A model generated the notes under the pieces. It saw only the letters and a program-made list of their open reading frames with translations, was not told the origin of the DNA and ran no database searches. Position numbers and translations under genes: made by a program. Positions 52,270-62,432 of a stretch of DNA of 64,000 nt are shown here, piece by piece. Origin of the DNA: Sinorhizobium terangae (GTDB lineage: Bacteria; Pseudomonadota; Alphaproteobacteria; Rhizobiales; Rhizobiaceae); NCBI RefSeq assembly GCF_029714365.1, contig NZ_CP121659.1, forward strand, positions 496,001 to 560,000. The letters run 5' to 3'. The stretch's first letter is position 1, and each line of letters starts with the position of its first letter.

Positions 52270-53512
52270 GGTCGGGCAGCAACGTGCAATCGTAGGATCG
52301 CTTCCTGAGAATGGCGCAGGCCGAATTGGCGGCCTCCCGGCTGGCGAAGCCGATGAAACGCGCCCGATATTGCTTGGCGCTGCCGGTGCCGGACACTTCC
52401 GTATGAGGGGAGGCGCCGAGCAGGACCGCGCCACCGGCCGATTGCGCTTCGACCAGAATCTTCTTGGCACCTTCCGCCGTTGCTGCCGTGGAGATCTGAA
52501 TTTGCCAGTGGCCGTTAGCGGCCGGTGTTACGCCTGCGGTGCCGTCGACGGCCGTGGGGCGATCCGCCGGCATCGCGGGTGCGGTGGATGCGGCAATGGC
52601 GAGGCCGCTTTCACTCGTCCGATCGGTATCGGTATAGGATAGCCGGACGCCCGGCAGCCCAGCCACTTCAACCGCGCCTTGCGAACTCGGTGCCGCGACC
52701 AGCCGGTTGCCGGCGGGCGCCGCCGCCCTGCCCAAATGCTGGTCGAGCAGGGAAGCCATCTTGTCATCCCGGCCCTTCGCCGACCGACCACCAAGAACCA
52801 CGCCGACGATGCGGCGGTTGCCATCTCTGACAGCGCTCACAATGTTGTAGCCCGATGCATTGGTGTAGCCGGTCTTGATGCCGTCCATGCCCGCGTATCG
52901 ATACATCAGGTTGTTGTGACCGCGAATCGTGCGGCCGCGAAAGGTGAATCCCTGGGCCGCGAACATGCGGTACTCGCCAGGAAAATCCCTCATGAGTGCA
53001 ATTGCAAGCCGCGCCATGTCGCGCGCAGTCGTTACCTGCTCGCGTGCCGGCAATCCGGAAGCGTTGACGAAATACGTGCGGCTCATGCCGAGACGTCGCG
53101 CTCTTGCGTTCATCATCTGCGCAAAGCCGGCCTCCGAGCCCCCGAGCGCTTCGGCGACCGCCGCCGCCGCATCGTTGGCGGAGCGAACGATCATGCCGTA
53201 GACGGCCTCCTGAACTGTGATCGTATCGCCGGGCTTAACTCCGAGCTTGGTCGGCGGTTTGCGCGCGGCTGTCGGCGACATCACCACCCGGGTGCTCCAG
53301 CCGATCTTGCCCTGATGCAACGCCTCGAAGGTCAAGTAGAGCGTCATCATCTTCGTCAGCGACGCCGGATGATTGAGCGTGTCGGCATTCTCGGCAGAAA
53401 GAACCTTGCCTGTCCGCGCATCAAGAACGAGGGATGCGCTACCTGCCAGCGCATGCGCGGCACCGAACACGAAAGCGGCGATCGCCGCCAGGGCAAATCG
53501 AAAGCTTTTCAT
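52262..53512 (-). CDS. D-alanyl-D-alanine carboxypeptidase with SPOR domain
   Basis: A 416-residue exported penicillin-binding protein of the DacA/PBP5-6 type. After the signal peptide (about 1-23) come the serine motif SLTKMM (~51-56), SxN in RSANDAA (~110) and KTG in GIKTGYTN (~212). A linker rich in Ala and Pro leads to a C-terminal SPOR-like domain (~335-412, HWQIQISTAATAEGAKKIL...RARFIGFASREAANSAC), which binds denuded glycan at division sites. It trims the terminal D-Ala of peptidoglycan peptides. No C-terminal amphipathic anchor is seen. It is divergent from the deacetylase gene. Confidence 0.93.
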   Translation of the reverse strand: MKSFRFALAAIAAFVFGAAHALAGSASLVLDARTGKVLSAENADTLNHPASLTKMMTLYLTFEALHQGKIGWSTRVVMSPTAARKPPTKLGVKPGDTITVQEAVYGMIVRSANDAAAAVAEALGGSEAGFAQMMNARARRLGMSRTYFVNASGLPAREQVTTARDMARLAIALMRDFPGEYRMFAAQGFTFRGRTIRGHNNLMYRYAGMDGIKTGYTNASGYNIVSAVRDGNRRIVGVVLGGRSAKGRDDKMASLLDQHLGRAAAPAGNRLVAAPSSQGAVEVAGLPGVRLSYTDTDRTSESGLAIAASTAPAMPADRPTAVDGTAGVTPAANGHWQIQISTAATAEGAKKILVEAQSAGGAVLLGASPHTEVSGTGSAKQYRARFIGFASREAANSACAILRKRSYDCTLLPDRG

Positions 53513-53709
53513 CGGATTTCCCTCTCCAAAGCACGCTCGTTAGGAACGGTGTTTCGCTTTGTGACAGGGTAGCCGCTCTGTTGCAATATCGAGGCTTATA
53601 ACTGCTCCCCAAAATGCAGAACTTTGGCGGCAAATGCAGCGAAGTCAGCCAGATTCAGCAAGGCTTAACCGGCCGGCGCTAGTTTCGCTCCGCAGGGCAG
53701 GGTAACCGG

Positions 53710-54765
53710 ATGAAGCAGGGCATCGCGCGGGTGGTCAGAAACCGAGTGAGGCGCGTCGCCATTGGCGGCGGGCTCGAAATCGCGCAACTCCTGGCGCGCT
53801 CCGGATTGATGACGGGTGCGCGTGGAAGCGGCGCGATCTTCACCCTGCATCATGTTCGCCCCAGGGCCCCGCGGGCCTTTGACCCGAACGCCCACCTGGA
53901 AATTACGCCCACGTTTCTCGAGGAGGCAATCCTCACACTGAAACGCGACGGTTATCGCTTCGTCGCGTTGCAGGATCTGCCGGAAAGCCTGGTGCTCGGC
54001 GACCCACGGCCCGTCGCTTGCTTCACGCTCGATGACGGCTACCGCAACAATCTCGAATATGCACTGCCGGTTTTCGAGCAACACGGCGTGCCATTCACCG
54101 TCTTCGTCTCCGGCGGCTATGTCGATCGCACCCACACGCTCTGGTGGGAAACGCTTGCCGACATGCTCTCACCCGTAAGGGATTTCCGTTTCGACTTCGG
54201 CTCCGGTATCGAGGCCATGAGAGCCGTAAGCAATGCCGAAAAGCAGGCCGTGTTCGACCGCATCTCCGCCTATGTTCGAGGTCACGACGAGGAGGGCGCC
54301 GTCGGCAAACTGAATGAGCTGGCGTGTGCCCAAGGCATTGATCCCCTTGCGATCACCACACGTCTGACGCTCGATGCCGCAGGGCTGCGTTGCCTGCTGC
54401 AGAACCCGCTGGCAAACCTCGGCGCGCATACGATCAGCCATCGCGCACTGGCGCCGCTGAGCGACGCGGAGGCGCAGCGGGAGATGTCGGAATCCGCCGC
54501 GCGTGTCGAGGCCATCGCCGGCCGTTGGCCGGCGACCTTCGCCTATCCCTATGGGGACAGGCATGCCGTCTCGGAACGCGACTGTCGTCTGGCCGAACGG
54601 CTCGGCTTCACGGTGGCGGTGACGACACAGCCCGCCACGCTTTCAGCCGACACCGTTTCAAATCTCCATACGCTGCCGCGAATCTCGCTCAATGGGCATT
54701 TCCAGAGCCGCCGCCACGTCACGGCGCTTGCCTCCGGAATTCCCTTTCGGCTGATGGCGGGATAA
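53710..54765 (+). CDS. Polysaccharide deacetylase family protein
   Basis: A 351-residue carbohydrate esterase family 4 protein. The NodB-homology motifs are visible: CFTLDDGYRNN (~98-108, catalytic Asp and metal Asp), GAHTISHRALAPLS (~238, H-x3-H metal site) and FAYPYGDRHA (~277). It removes acetyl groups from a GlcNAc-containing polymer. The N-terminus has no clear signal peptide, although residues 15-40 are partly hydrophobic. The family includes NodB but this protein is much longer and is not in a nod context. It stands alone on this strand. Confidence 0.9.
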   Translation: MKQGIARVVRNRVRRVAIGGGLEIAQLLARSGLMTGARGSGAIFTLHHVRPRAPRAFDPNAHLEITPTFLEEAILTLKRDGYRFVALQDLPESLVLGDPRPVACFTLDDGYRNNLEYALPVFEQHGVPFTVFVSGGYVDRTHTLWWETLADMLSPVRDFRFDFGSGIEAMRAVSNAEKQAVFDRISAYVRGHDEEGAVGKLNELACAQGIDPLAITTRLTLDAAGLRCLLQNPLANLGAHTISHRALAPLSDAEAQREMSESAARVEAIAGRWPATFAYPYGDRHAVSERDCRLAERLGFTVAVTTQPATLSADTVSNLHTLPRISLNGHFQSRRHVTALASGIPFRLMAG

Positions 54766-54791
54766 TCCGTCGGCGCATCACGAATACATCT

Positions 54792-55412
54792 TCACGGATA
54801 CATCCGAACCTTTGCCCAGCCGCCCTCCGGTGTTTGGCGACGGAACTCCACGCGGTCATGCAGCCGGAAGGGCCGGTCGTGCCAGAATTCGATCGAGGTT
54901 GGGCAGATGCGGAAGCCGGACCAGTATTCCGGGCGCGGGATTTCGCCGATGGCGTGGCGTGCCGTGTATTCGGCGACCGCCTTTTCCAGAGCGAAACGGC
55001 TTTCCAGCGGACGCGATTGCTTCGAAGCCCAGGCGCCGATGCGGCTCCCGCGCGGCCGGCTCCTGAAATACTCGTCCGCTTCTTCGTCGGAGACGATTTC
55101 GACCGGACCGCGAATTCGCACCTGCCGGCGCAACGATTTCCAGTGGAAGCACATGGCGGCTTTCCGGGCGGAAAGAATTTCACGGCCTTTCTGACTTTCG
55201 AAATTCGTGTAGAAGACGAAACCGCGTTCATCGAATCCCTTGAGCAGCACCATGCGGACGTTGGGCAGCCCATCCGGATCGACGGTCGCAAGCGCCACGG
55301 CGTTCGGATCGTTGATCTCGTTCTCTTCGGCGTCTTTCAACCATGTGCCAAAAAGGGAAAAAGGTTCGTTTGCTTCGGTGAAGTCACCGGTTATTAACTC
55401 ATTCGCGGTCAT
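54792..55412 (-). CDS. pdxH: Pyridoxamine 5'-phosphate oxidase
   Basis: A 206-residue FMN enzyme that oxidises pyridoxine or pyridoxamine 5'-phosphate to PLP. The family blocks are clear: [38 protein letters not shown] (~43-80), [10 protein letters not shown] (~95), [16 protein letters not shown] (~118) and the C-terminal [10 protein letters not shown] with RMYP at the end. The start at 55412 was chosen because GGAAGG lies just upstream and the longer frame to 55688 lies inside a divergent gene. The length is normal. Confidence 0.95.
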   Translation of the reverse strand: MTANELITGDFTEANEPFSLFGTWLKDAEENEINDPNAVALATVDPDGLPNVRMVLLKGFDERGFVFYTNFESQKGREILSARKAAMCFHWKSLRRQVRIRGPVEIVSDEEADEYFRSRPRGSRIGAWASKQSRPLESRFALEKAVAEYTARHAIGEIPRPEYWSGFRICPTSIEFWHDRPFRLHDRVEFRRQTPEGGWAKVRMYP

Positions 55413-55552
55413 AGTGCCTTCCAATGCCGTGATATCTGGCGCGGGACGCCTCGGGATGAGCCCGGTCGGTGTTTCCGCATCGAAAAGTGTCAGAGCCTGC
55501 CTGTGGACTTCCTCGGAAAACGTGCAGCTCTTGCGAGTCTGACAGGATTGCC

Positions 55553-56005
55553 GTGCAAGACATAGCAAAGTCGATCGATGGCAAGAAGGGATTTTCCTTC
55601 GCCTTGCTGCGCAGTGGAATGCTTTGCATGACACTTCTCGCCCTGCCGGGGTGCATGGGCGCGGGCCTCGACCTCTTTGGCGGTCCAAGCGTCGACCGTG
55701 TATCGACGGGAACCGTACCGGTCGCGAAAACCGCGGATGGTCTCTCGGACGCCGTCGCCGTGCGCAACGCCGTTTCCTCCGCCGATATCAGTCAGGGTGG
55801 CGACAGCCCGATTCCGTGGGCGAACGCGAGGTCCGGCAGCGCAGGCGTGATCAGTGCCATCCAGGAAGACCGTGCAAGCGGAATGCTCTGCCGGCGCTTC
55901 ACCACGACCCGTCACTCCTTTGAAGGCATAGCGAAGTTTGATGGCAGCGCTTGCCAGCTCGGCAATGGCGAGTGGTACCTGACGAGCTTCGGCCCCCAGG
56001 ACTGA
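55553..56005 (+). CDS. RT0821/Lpp0805 family surface lipoprotein
   Basis: A 150-residue predicted lipoprotein with a GTG start (ACAGGA six bases upstream). The signal peptide is unusually long in its n-region and ends with the lipobox ALPGC, so C35 would be lipid-modified. The mature part keeps the family pattern: [45 protein letters not shown] and [10 protein letters not shown]. This corresponds to the 17-kDa-antigen-like RT0821/Lpp0805 surface proteins; the function is unknown. It is divergent from pdxH with a 140-bp gap. Confidence 0.85.
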   Translation: MQDIAKSIDGKKGFSFALLRSGMLCMTLLALPGCMGAGLDLFGGPSVDRVSTGTVPVAKTADGLSDAVAVRNAVSSADISQGGDSPIPWANARSGSAGVISAIQEDRASGMLCRRFTTTRHSFEGIAKFDGSACQLGNGEWYLTSFGPQD

Positions 56006-56218
56006 AAATCCTCGATTAACCACGTTGTTTCAAAGCCGCGGAAAAGCGTCGCGACCGAAACGCTCGCTCCGACGCCGCATGCGTCGACTAACCGATATTT
56101 AGCAACTTCTCCAGATCATCGCCGAGAGAAGAAAACGGCAAGCCCGGCGTTCTTCCAATGGTCAGCACAAGGCGAGCATCAGGGAGAGGCCGCCGGTCGG
56201 AGAAGATGGTGACGAACC

Positions 56219-57277
56219 ATGCGTGATCCCTATGCAATTCTCGGCGTGCGCCGCAATGCCGGGCAGGATGAGATCAAGGCCGCTTGGCGATCCGTGGCCA
56301 AAGCCGTGCACCCGGACCACAACCAGGACGATCCCTTGGCAACACAGCGCTTTGCCGAGGCGGGAAAGGCTTACGAACTGCTGCGCGATCCGGTGCTGAG
56401 GAGCCGTTACGATCGCGTTCGGCGTGAAGCCGAGCTGCGCCGCATGGAAGCGATGAAGCAGAAGATGCGTGGGCCGGAACCTGCCGAGGAACCGGTCGAT
56501 GCCGAAACGGCGGAAGAGGCGATCTCGCGCATCTTCGGTGTCGAACCGCAGGCTCAGCCATCTCCCTCAAAACCAAAAGCAGCGCCTCAGCGGCCAGTCG
56601 ACAAGGGCGAGGCGCCGGCGGACACCAGGACCGAGGCGGTCGCGGATTCGAAACGCGAGGAAGCGTCCAGGCTCGAAGCAACGGCCCTCCGGCGCTCCGC
56701 TGCACCGGCGGCGGATTTGGTCGCCGCGATCGTACGGCGAATTCGCGGTCGCATTGCAAAGCCTGCCGAGAAGGTGCCGGATCTGGCGGTCGACGTGAAT
56801 GTGAGCATCGAGCAAGTCGTCAATCGCGCCCGGCTATCCGTCGAGCTTCCGGACGGCGAAACCGTGAAGCTCTCGATCCCGCCCGGCACAACCGACGGCC
56901 AGGCCATCCGGCTCAAGGAGCAGGGATACCGGGTGACGGGCATGGCGCGCGGCGATGTCCTGGCGACATTGCGGATCAACCAGGAGGGGCCGTTTCGAAC
57001 GCAAGGTCTCGACCTGGTGACCACCCTGCCGCTCGATCTTGAAGATGCGGTGCTCGGCTGTGACACTGTCTTAGAAACGCCAAGCGGGTCGGTTACGGTT
57101 ACCGTCCCGGCGTGGTCCGGATCCGACAAGGTGATCCGAATTGCCGGCGCGGGCTTGCGCGGTGCGGATGGAGAAGCCGGGGATCTGCTTGTCGAACTGC
57201 GACTGATGCTTCGCGAAAAGCCGGACGACAAGGTAACGGACCTGATGCGGTCCTTGCGCCATGGCCTTTATCTGTGA
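56219..57277 (+). CDS. DnaJ-like co-chaperone, CbpA type without zinc finger
   Basis: A 352-residue J-domain protein. The J domain is at residues 3-65 (DPYAILGVRRNAGQDEIKAAWRSVAKAVHPDHNQ) with the HPD tripeptide that stimulates DnaK. A charged, Pro/Ala-rich linker (~75-180) replaces the G/F and zinc-finger regions. The C-terminal substrate-binding domains (~188-340) are DnaJ-like: DLAVDVNVSIEQVVNRARLSVELPDGETVKLSIPPGTTDGQAIRLKEQG and LVTTLPLDLEDAVLGCDTVLETPSG. It is 200 bp upstream of fabI on the same strand. Confidence 0.9.
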   Translation: MRDPYAILGVRRNAGQDEIKAAWRSVAKAVHPDHNQDDPLATQRFAEAGKAYELLRDPVLRSRYDRVRREAELRRMEAMKQKMRGPEPAEEPVDAETAEEAISRIFGVEPQAQPSPSKPKAAPQRPVDKGEAPADTRTEAVADSKREEASRLEATALRRSAAPAADLVAAIVRRIRGRIAKPAEKVPDLAVDVNVSIEQVVNRARLSVELPDGETVKLSIPPGTTDGQAIRLKEQGYRVTGMARGDVLATLRINQEGPFRTQGLDLVTTLPLDLEDAVLGCDTVLETPSGSVTVTVPAWSGSDKVIRIAGAGLRGADGEAGDLLVELRLMLREKPDDKVTDLMRSLRHGLYL

Positions 57278-57478
57278 CGGTTTTCTGACAAGCTGAACCA
57301 ATATTACGGGGACTAACAGTTCCTGATCTGCGCCGCGCTTGAACCGTTTTAACGGCTATGCCATAGGCAAATGCTCGACAATTTGCCGCACTGCACAGAC
57401 GCTTGTGCGGCGGCGTTGACATTCATGAACTCTCGCATCGGCGGCGGCCGGTGCAGCAGACAGTATTGGGGACATTCC

Positions 57479-58297
57479 ATGGCTCAGGCATCGGGTCTGA
57501 TGAATGGCAAGCGCGGCGTCATCATGGGCGTCGCAAACAACCGCTCGATTGCATGGGGCATCGCAAAGGCTTGCTCGGAAGCGGGCGCTGAAATCGCACT
57601 GACCTGGCAGGGCGACGCACTGAAGAAGCGTGTCGAACCATTGGCGCAGGAACTGGGCGCCTTCATGGCGGGTCACTGCGATGTGACCGACCTTGCAACA
57701 ATAGACGCCGTTTTCTCAACCCTCGAAGAGAAGTGGGGCAAGATCGACTTCGTCGTGCATGCCATCGCCTTCTCCGACAAGGATGAACTGACAGGGCGCT
57801 ACCTCGAAACGAGCCGCGACAACTTCGCGCGTACGATGGATATTTCCGTCTATTCCTTCACGGCTGTTGCCGCACGTGCCGAGCGCATCATGAACGACGG
57901 CGGCTCGATGCTGACGCTGACCTACTACGGTGCTGAGAAGGTGATGCCGCATTACAATGTCATGGGCGTTGCCAAGGCGGCGCTCGAGGCGAGCGTGCGC
58001 TATCTTGCAGTCGATGTGGGCAACCGCGGTATCCGCGTCAACGCGATCTCGGCCGGTCCGATCAAGACGCTTGCCGCATCCGGCATCGGCGACTTCCGCT
58101 ACATACTCAAATGGAACGAGTACAATGCGCCGTTGAAGCGTACCGTCTCGATCGAGGAAGTCGGCAATTCGGCGCTCTATCTGCTCTCCGATCTTTCGAG
58201 CGGCGTCACCGGCGAAGTGCACCACGTCGATTCCGGTTATCATACGGTCGGCATGAAGGCTGTCGATGCACCGGACATTTCCGTTCTGAAGGACTGA
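57479..58297 (+). CDS. fabI: Enoyl-ACP reductase (NADH)
   Basis: A 272-residue short-chain dehydrogenase of the FabI type, the last step of each fatty-acid elongation cycle. The N-terminus GLMNGKRGVIMGVANNRSIAWGIAKA is the FabI nucleotide-binding signature. The active site Y-x6-K lies in YGAEKVMPHYNVMGVAKAALEASVRYLAVDVG (~158-186). The RVNAISAGPIKTLAASGI block and VHHVDSGYH end are also typical. The ATG at 57479 begins the conserved protein; an earlier GTG/ATG frame would add 36 unrelated residues. Rhizobia often have more than one fabI. Confidence 0.95.
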   Translation: MAQASGLMNGKRGVIMGVANNRSIAWGIAKACSEAGAEIALTWQGDALKKRVEPLAQELGAFMAGHCDVTDLATIDAVFSTLEEKWGKIDFVVHAIAFSDKDELTGRYLETSRDNFARTMDISVYSFTAVAARAERIMNDGGSMLTLTYYGAEKVMPHYNVMGVAKAALEASVRYLAVDVGNRGIRVNAISAGPIKTLAASGIGDFRYILKWNEYNAPLKRTVSIEEVGNSALYLLSDLSSGVTGEVHHVDSGYHTVGMKAVDAPDISVLKD

Positions 58298-58349
58298 TTT
58301 CCTTTTTTGATGCGACGGCGGTGGTGACAGCTCGCCCGGAGTGAACGCT

Positions 58350-58934
58350 GTGCTCGTCTACATGGTTCGGCATGGACAAACGGATTGGAATGCCGAAAGC
58401 CGTCTGCAGGGACAAAAGGACATCCCCCTCAACGAAACCGGTCGCCGGCAGGCGACCGGGAACGGCCTCGCCCTGGCAGAGATCCTAGGGCGCGAAGCCA
58501 ACAACTTCGATTTCGTTGCCAGTCCGCTCGGCCGCACACGCGAGACGATGGAGCGCCTGCGGCACGCCATGGGGCTCGACCCGCTCTCCTACCGGACCGA
58601 CGACAGGCTGAAGGAAGTCTCCTTCGGCGACTGGGAAGGTTACACCCTGCCCGAATTGAAGCGCCAGGTACCACAGCGCATCGCCGAACGGCGCGTTGCC
58701 AAATGGGATTTCATCCCGCCCGGCCAAGACGCGGAAAGCTACGAAATTCTCTCATGGCGCGTCGGCGCCTGGTTGAAGGGCGTGATGCGGCCGACGGTCT
58801 GCGTCACGCATGGCGGCGTCATTCGCGTGCTGTTCAAGCTTCTCGGAGAAATGAGCGCCGACGAAGCGGCGGCTTCCGCCATTCCGCAAGACCGGCTGCT
58901 GAAGATAGCTGACGGGTCGATCGGCTGGGTCTAA
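58350..58934 (+). CDS. Histidine phosphatase family protein
   Basis: A 194-residue phosphoglycerate-mutase-like phosphatase. The catalytic RHG lies at the start (MVRHGQTDWNAESRLQGQKDIPLNETGR), the SPLGRTRET segment (~60) and the second histidine in CVTHGGVIRVLF (~155) complete the active site. The substrate may be a sugar phosphate or nucleotide; it is not identifiable. The start is taken as GTG at 58350, with CGGAG about 8 bases upstream; a GTG nine bases earlier is the other option. The TAA stop codon is the first part of a family-1 repeat. Confidence 0.87.
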   Translation: MLVYMVRHGQTDWNAESRLQGQKDIPLNETGRRQATGNGLALAEILGREANNFDFVASPLGRTRETMERLRHAMGLDPLSYRTDDRLKEVSFGDWEGYTLPELKRQVPQRIAERRVAKWDFIPPGQDAESYEILSWRVGAWLKGVMRPTVCVTHGGVIRVLFKLLGEMSADEAAASAIPQDRLLKIADGSIGWV

Positions 58935-59035
58935 AGCGCGTCGCGTTCAATCGGACATGCGACGCGCGCTTCTTGCAAAGGTGCTACAGCAGCGTCCTTG
59001 GTGCATCTTTTGAGACGCGCGGCGCTAAAAGACGG
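58932..59035. repeat. Family-1 mosaic repeat fused to a stop codon, rearranged
   Basis: It starts TAAAGCGCGTCGCGTTCAAT, with TAA being the phosphatase stop codon, as at 33575. An inverted unit then follows (CTACAGCAGCGTCC...GACGCGCGGCGCT, 58984-59027). The element ends 12 bases before the convergent DUF1344 gene. Confidence 0.75.
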
Positions 59036-59047
59036 GCCTGATCACGG

Positions 59048-59308
59048 CTACTGGACGATCTCCAGGTCGTTGATGACGCGTTTGCCATCGATTTCGGTAT
59101 AGAAGACGAGAACCTTGACGCCTGCCTCAAGGCCTTCAAAGTTGAATTCCTCGGGAGCCTGATAGCTCTTGCCGTCATCGAGCGAGAGGCTCAGGCGCTC
59201 GGTGTCCACGCTGGTGATCACCGCCTCCACATCGGCGCTTTCGGCATGCGCGGAAAGCGGAGAGAGCAAACCTGCAGTGGCCATGAGTGCGGCAATGACA
59301 AATCGCAT
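59048..59308 (-). CDS. DUF1344 family periplasmic protein
   Basis: An 86-residue exported protein with a signal peptide (MRFVIAALMATAGLLSPLSAHAE). The mature part is a small beta domain: VEAVITSVDTERLSLSLDDGKSYQAPEEFNFEGLEAGVKVLVFY, which fits the DUF1344 family of Rhizobiales. The function is unknown; its shape suggests a small OB-like fold. AGGAGG lies 9 bases before the ATG. The longer frame to 59518 reads through that ribosome site and was not used. It is transcribed alone, towards the repeat. Confidence 0.87.
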   Translation of the reverse strand: MRFVIAALMATAGLLSPLSAHAESADVEAVITSVDTERLSLSLDDGKSYQAPEEFNFEGLEAGVKVLVFYTEIDGKRVINDLEIVQ

Positions 59309-59569
59309 CTTTCTTGCCCTCCTCAATGATTCCGCGAATATTTTTGTCATCACCATTTGATCCCTGATTGTGGCAAAAGTTGCCTTAAACCGTTGCTTTA
59401 GCGCAACTGTCGGCTGGTTTAGGACAGTGCAGCCGACGATCGGAGAGTGGACGCCGCCGCGGCGAATTTCAAGCCAACGAGGCTGATCGGCTGCCCGGCG
59501 GATGGACGTTGTCGCCACGTTTTCCAGTGAAATTTTTGCGAAAGCCTATTTTAAGACTCCAAGGCTACC

Positions 59570-62314
59570 GTGCGCCGCGGGGATTGGGGAAATCAATTGA
59601 GTATCATCGTCGCTCTGTGCCGCCGCGTTCGTGCGATTGCCGATTTTGCGAAGCCGTCGTTCATTCCGGCGTTGATCGCAGGTGCCGTGGTCTTCATCGG
59701 TGGCAATATCTATGAGCGCCAACACCGCGAGAACTTCCGCAAAGACCTCAAGGTCGATGTCGAAAACGAATTAAGCCTGATTGCGGGGCGTTTCCGCGGG
59801 GTATTCAAAACCAATATCGCTGCACTCAATGGGCTGGCGAATGCGATTGCCGTCCAACCGGCGATGACGGAAGGCGATTTCAGCAAGCTGGCTTCGAAGC
59901 TGCTCCTGCAAAATCCTCAGCTCATTCGTGTTTCCGCGGCACCGGCGGGCGTCGTCACGATGACACTTTCGCAAGCGCGCCAACAATCCTTTGTCGGCAC
60001 GGATCTGGGCAGATTCCGAGCAATGCGAGCGGCGCTCGATCGTGCTGCTTCAACGACAAAGCCCGTAGTGGTCGGACCGGTACGCCTGCCAAGTGGCTAC
60101 GATGGCTTCGAAATCTTTGTGCCGGTCACCTCCAATGTCGGGGGACGAAATGCGTTCTGGGGCTTCGTTGAGGCCGTCCTTGATGAAAAGGCGCTCTATC
60201 GGTCGGCACGCCTCAACGAGGAAAGCATGGAAATTCACGAGGCTGACGGCCGCGACCCTCGGCATGTGCCTATTCATCTCGCCATTCGCGACGTTTCGGT
60301 CAGCGACAACGTTCTGGAACCGTTTCTCGACGAAACGGGCGTGTTCCTGAACTCGCCGATCGTCCGGGAGCTCCCTTTGCCCGGTGGCGTGTGGGAATTG
60401 GCCGCGACTCCCGTCGCTGGCTGGGCGCAGGAACCGGTAGATAGCCGCGACATCATGCTTGCGACCATCGCCGCTGTCGTGATCGTTGTCGTACCTATTC
60501 TTCTTGCCGGTGGTCTCGTCAATGAGCGGCAGCGCAACATCGCCAAGCTGAAGGCGCGCGAAGGCGAGGTGATGGCCCTGTCCCATCGGCTCAACCTGGC
60601 TCTCGACGCTTCGAAGATCGGGATCTGGGAAATCGACATCGCCACGCAGGAACGGTCCTGGGATGACCGGATGTTCCACCTGCATGGGCTTGTCCGCACC
60701 GGCCGCGATCCCACCCATGCGGAATGGCGCGCGACGGTGCACCCTGATGACACCGCCGCTGCCTCCAACGCCTTGTTCCGCAGCCTGGACGAAGGGCTTG
60801 AACATCGCTCGCAGTACCGCGTCGTGATGGCGGATGGCTCCATCCGTCACGTCCGCCATGTGGGCTCGGCCCACGACGGGCCGGACGGCCGGGCGAAAAT
60901 CACCGGCATAAGCTGGGACGTCACCGACGACGTGCTGATGACCGAGCAACTTAGGGCGGCCAAGGCGATCGCTGACATGAAGAATGCCGAGCTCGCGGAT
61001 GCGAAGGATCGCATCGAGCACAATGCCCTGCATGATCCGCTGACGGGACTCGGCAATCGGCGGATGCTCGACAAGGCACTGGATCGGCTCTTCGCGGCGA
61101 GCGCCGTAAAGTCGGAGAGCATCGCCATCCTCCATATCGATCTCGATCGCTTCAAGCAGATCAACGACACGCTTGGACATGCCGCCGGCGACGCCATGCT
61201 TGTTCATGCTTCCGAGATCCTGCGGTCGAGCGTCTCGGCAGATGACATCGTCGCCCGCATCGGCGGAGACGAGTTCGTCGTCGTGATCTCCGGAGCGCCG
61301 GACGATACGGCCTTGGCCGCGCTATGCGACCAAATAATCGCACAGATGCGGCAACCGGTGGACTATGACGGCTTTCCTTGCCGCTTCGGCGTCAGCATCG
61401 GCGTTGCGGTGGCGCATCGTTCCACGGCGGACGCGCGCAAGCTGCTCGTCAATGCCGACATCGCCCTCTATCGAGCCAAGGAAAGTGGACGCAACCGCTA
61501 CCAGTTCTTTACGCAGGCGTTGGAAGCCGAAGTGGTCACCAACAAGCGCATCGCCGATGAAATCCTGGAAGGGATCGAGCGCGACGAGTTCGTGCCGTGG
61601 TACCAGCCGCAGTTCGACGCCTCGACGCTGGCACTGTCCGGTGTCGAGGCGCTGATCCGTTGGCAGCACCCCCGCGAGGGAATCCTGACGCCGGACCGGT
61701 TCCTGAGCATTGCCGAAGAGCTGAACGTGACGGCGACGCTCGATCGGCTGGTTCTGCAAAAGGCTCTTGCCGACCGGATGCGCTGGGCCGCGGCCGGTCT
61801 CCAGGTACCGAAGATTTCCGTGAACGTCTCTGCCAAACGCCTGCAGGAAAAGGATCTGCTCGCCTCGCTCAAGGGACTGAGCATCGTGCCCGGGCAGATT
61901 TCGTTCGAACTGGTGGAGTCAATCTTCCTCGACGAAAGCGACGACGTCGTCACCGCCAATATCGACGGGATCAAGAAGCTCGGCATCGACATCGAGATCG
62001 ATGACTTCGGCACCGGGCACACCTCGATCGTCAGCCTCTTGAGGATCAAGCCGAAGCGCTTGAAGATCGATCGCCAGCTGGTGGCGCCGGTGCTTGGCGC
62101 CCGAACCGAGCAGGCGCTCGTGCGCTCGATCATCGACATCGGCCGCTCGCTCGGCATCGAAACCGTTGCCGAAGGCGTGGAAACCATGGCGCATGCGGAA
62201 ATGCTCGGCATCCTTGGTTGCGACCTTCTGCAGGGCTACGCCTTTTCCAAGCCGTTGAGCAGCGAAAGTTTCATCGCCTTCGCCATGGACCGCGGATTCC
62301 GCCTCGCTTCCTGA
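59570..62314 (+). CDS. CHASE-PAS-GGDEF-EAL c-di-GMP protein
   Basis: A ~914-residue membrane protein. It has a first membrane helix (~30-48), an extracytoplasmic CHASE-like domain (~65-285, [22 protein letters not shown] onward), a second helix (~296-318), a PAS domain (~340-460), a GGDEF domain (~485-640) with intact RIGGDEF (~563), and an EAL domain (~660-905). The EAL domain keeps [32 protein letters not shown] and AEGVET. Both enzymatic sites look competent. The start may instead be TTG at 59597, which has GGGGA upstream. The neighbouring aroC is 118 bp downstream. Confidence 0.88.
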   Translation: MRRGDWGNQLSIIVALCRRVRAIADFAKPSFIPALIAGAVVFIGGNIYERQHRENFRKDLKVDVENELSLIAGRFRGVFKTNIAALNGLANAIAVQPAMTEGDFSKLASKLLLQNPQLIRVSAAPAGVVTMTLSQARQQSFVGTDLGRFRAMRAALDRAASTTKPVVVGPVRLPSGYDGFEIFVPVTSNVGGRNAFWGFVEAVLDEKALYRSARLNEESMEIHEADGRDPRHVPIHLAIRDVSVSDNVLEPFLDETGVFLNSPIVRELPLPGGVWELAATPVAGWAQEPVDSRDIMLATIAAVVIVVVPILLAGGLVNERQRNIAKLKAREGEVMALSHRLNLALDASKIGIWEIDIATQERSWDDRMFHLHGLVRTGRDPTHAEWRATVHPDDTAAASNALFRSLDEGLEHRSQYRVVMADGSIRHVRHVGSAHDGPDGRAKITGISWDVTDDVLMTEQLRAAKAIADMKNAELADAKDRIEHNALHDPLTGLGNRRMLDKALDRLFAASAVKSESIAILHIDLDRFKQINDTLGHAAGDAMLVHASEILRSSVSADDIVARIGGDEFVVVISGAPDDTALAALCDQIIAQMRQPVDYDGFPCRFGVSIGVAVAHRSTADARKLLVNADIALYRAKESGRNRYQFFTQALEAEVVTNKRIADEILEGIERDEFVPWYQPQFDASTLALSGVEALIRWQHPREGILTPDRFLSIAEELNVTATLDRLVLQKALADRMRWAAAGLQVPKISVNVSAKRLQEKDLLASLKGLSIVPGQISFELVESIFLDESDDVVTANIDGIKKLGIDIEIDDFGTGHTSIVSLLRIKPKRLKIDRQLVAPVLGARTEQALVRSIIDIGRSLGIETVAEGVETMAHAEMLGILGCDLLQGYAFSKPLSSESFIAFAMDRGFRLAS

Positions 62315-62432
62315 TCGATTTGGCGACAAAGCCAGCCGGTGCCGCAGAAAGTCTTTTCCCTTTGACGGCTTTCCACTAAGAGAGGGCGCGCGCCTGTTTT
62401 TTGCGCGCGGTTGTCAGCACTTGGTTGTCGTC

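Noticed and set aside
53710..54765. NodB (nodulation chitooligosaccharide deacetylase)
   Set aside because: It has the same CE4 motifs but is about 130 residues longer than NodB, and no nod genes or nod-box are nearby.
57417..57422. TTGACA as -35 element of a fabI promoter
   Set aside because: No acceptable -10 element occurs 16-18 bases downstream; the region there is GC-rich.
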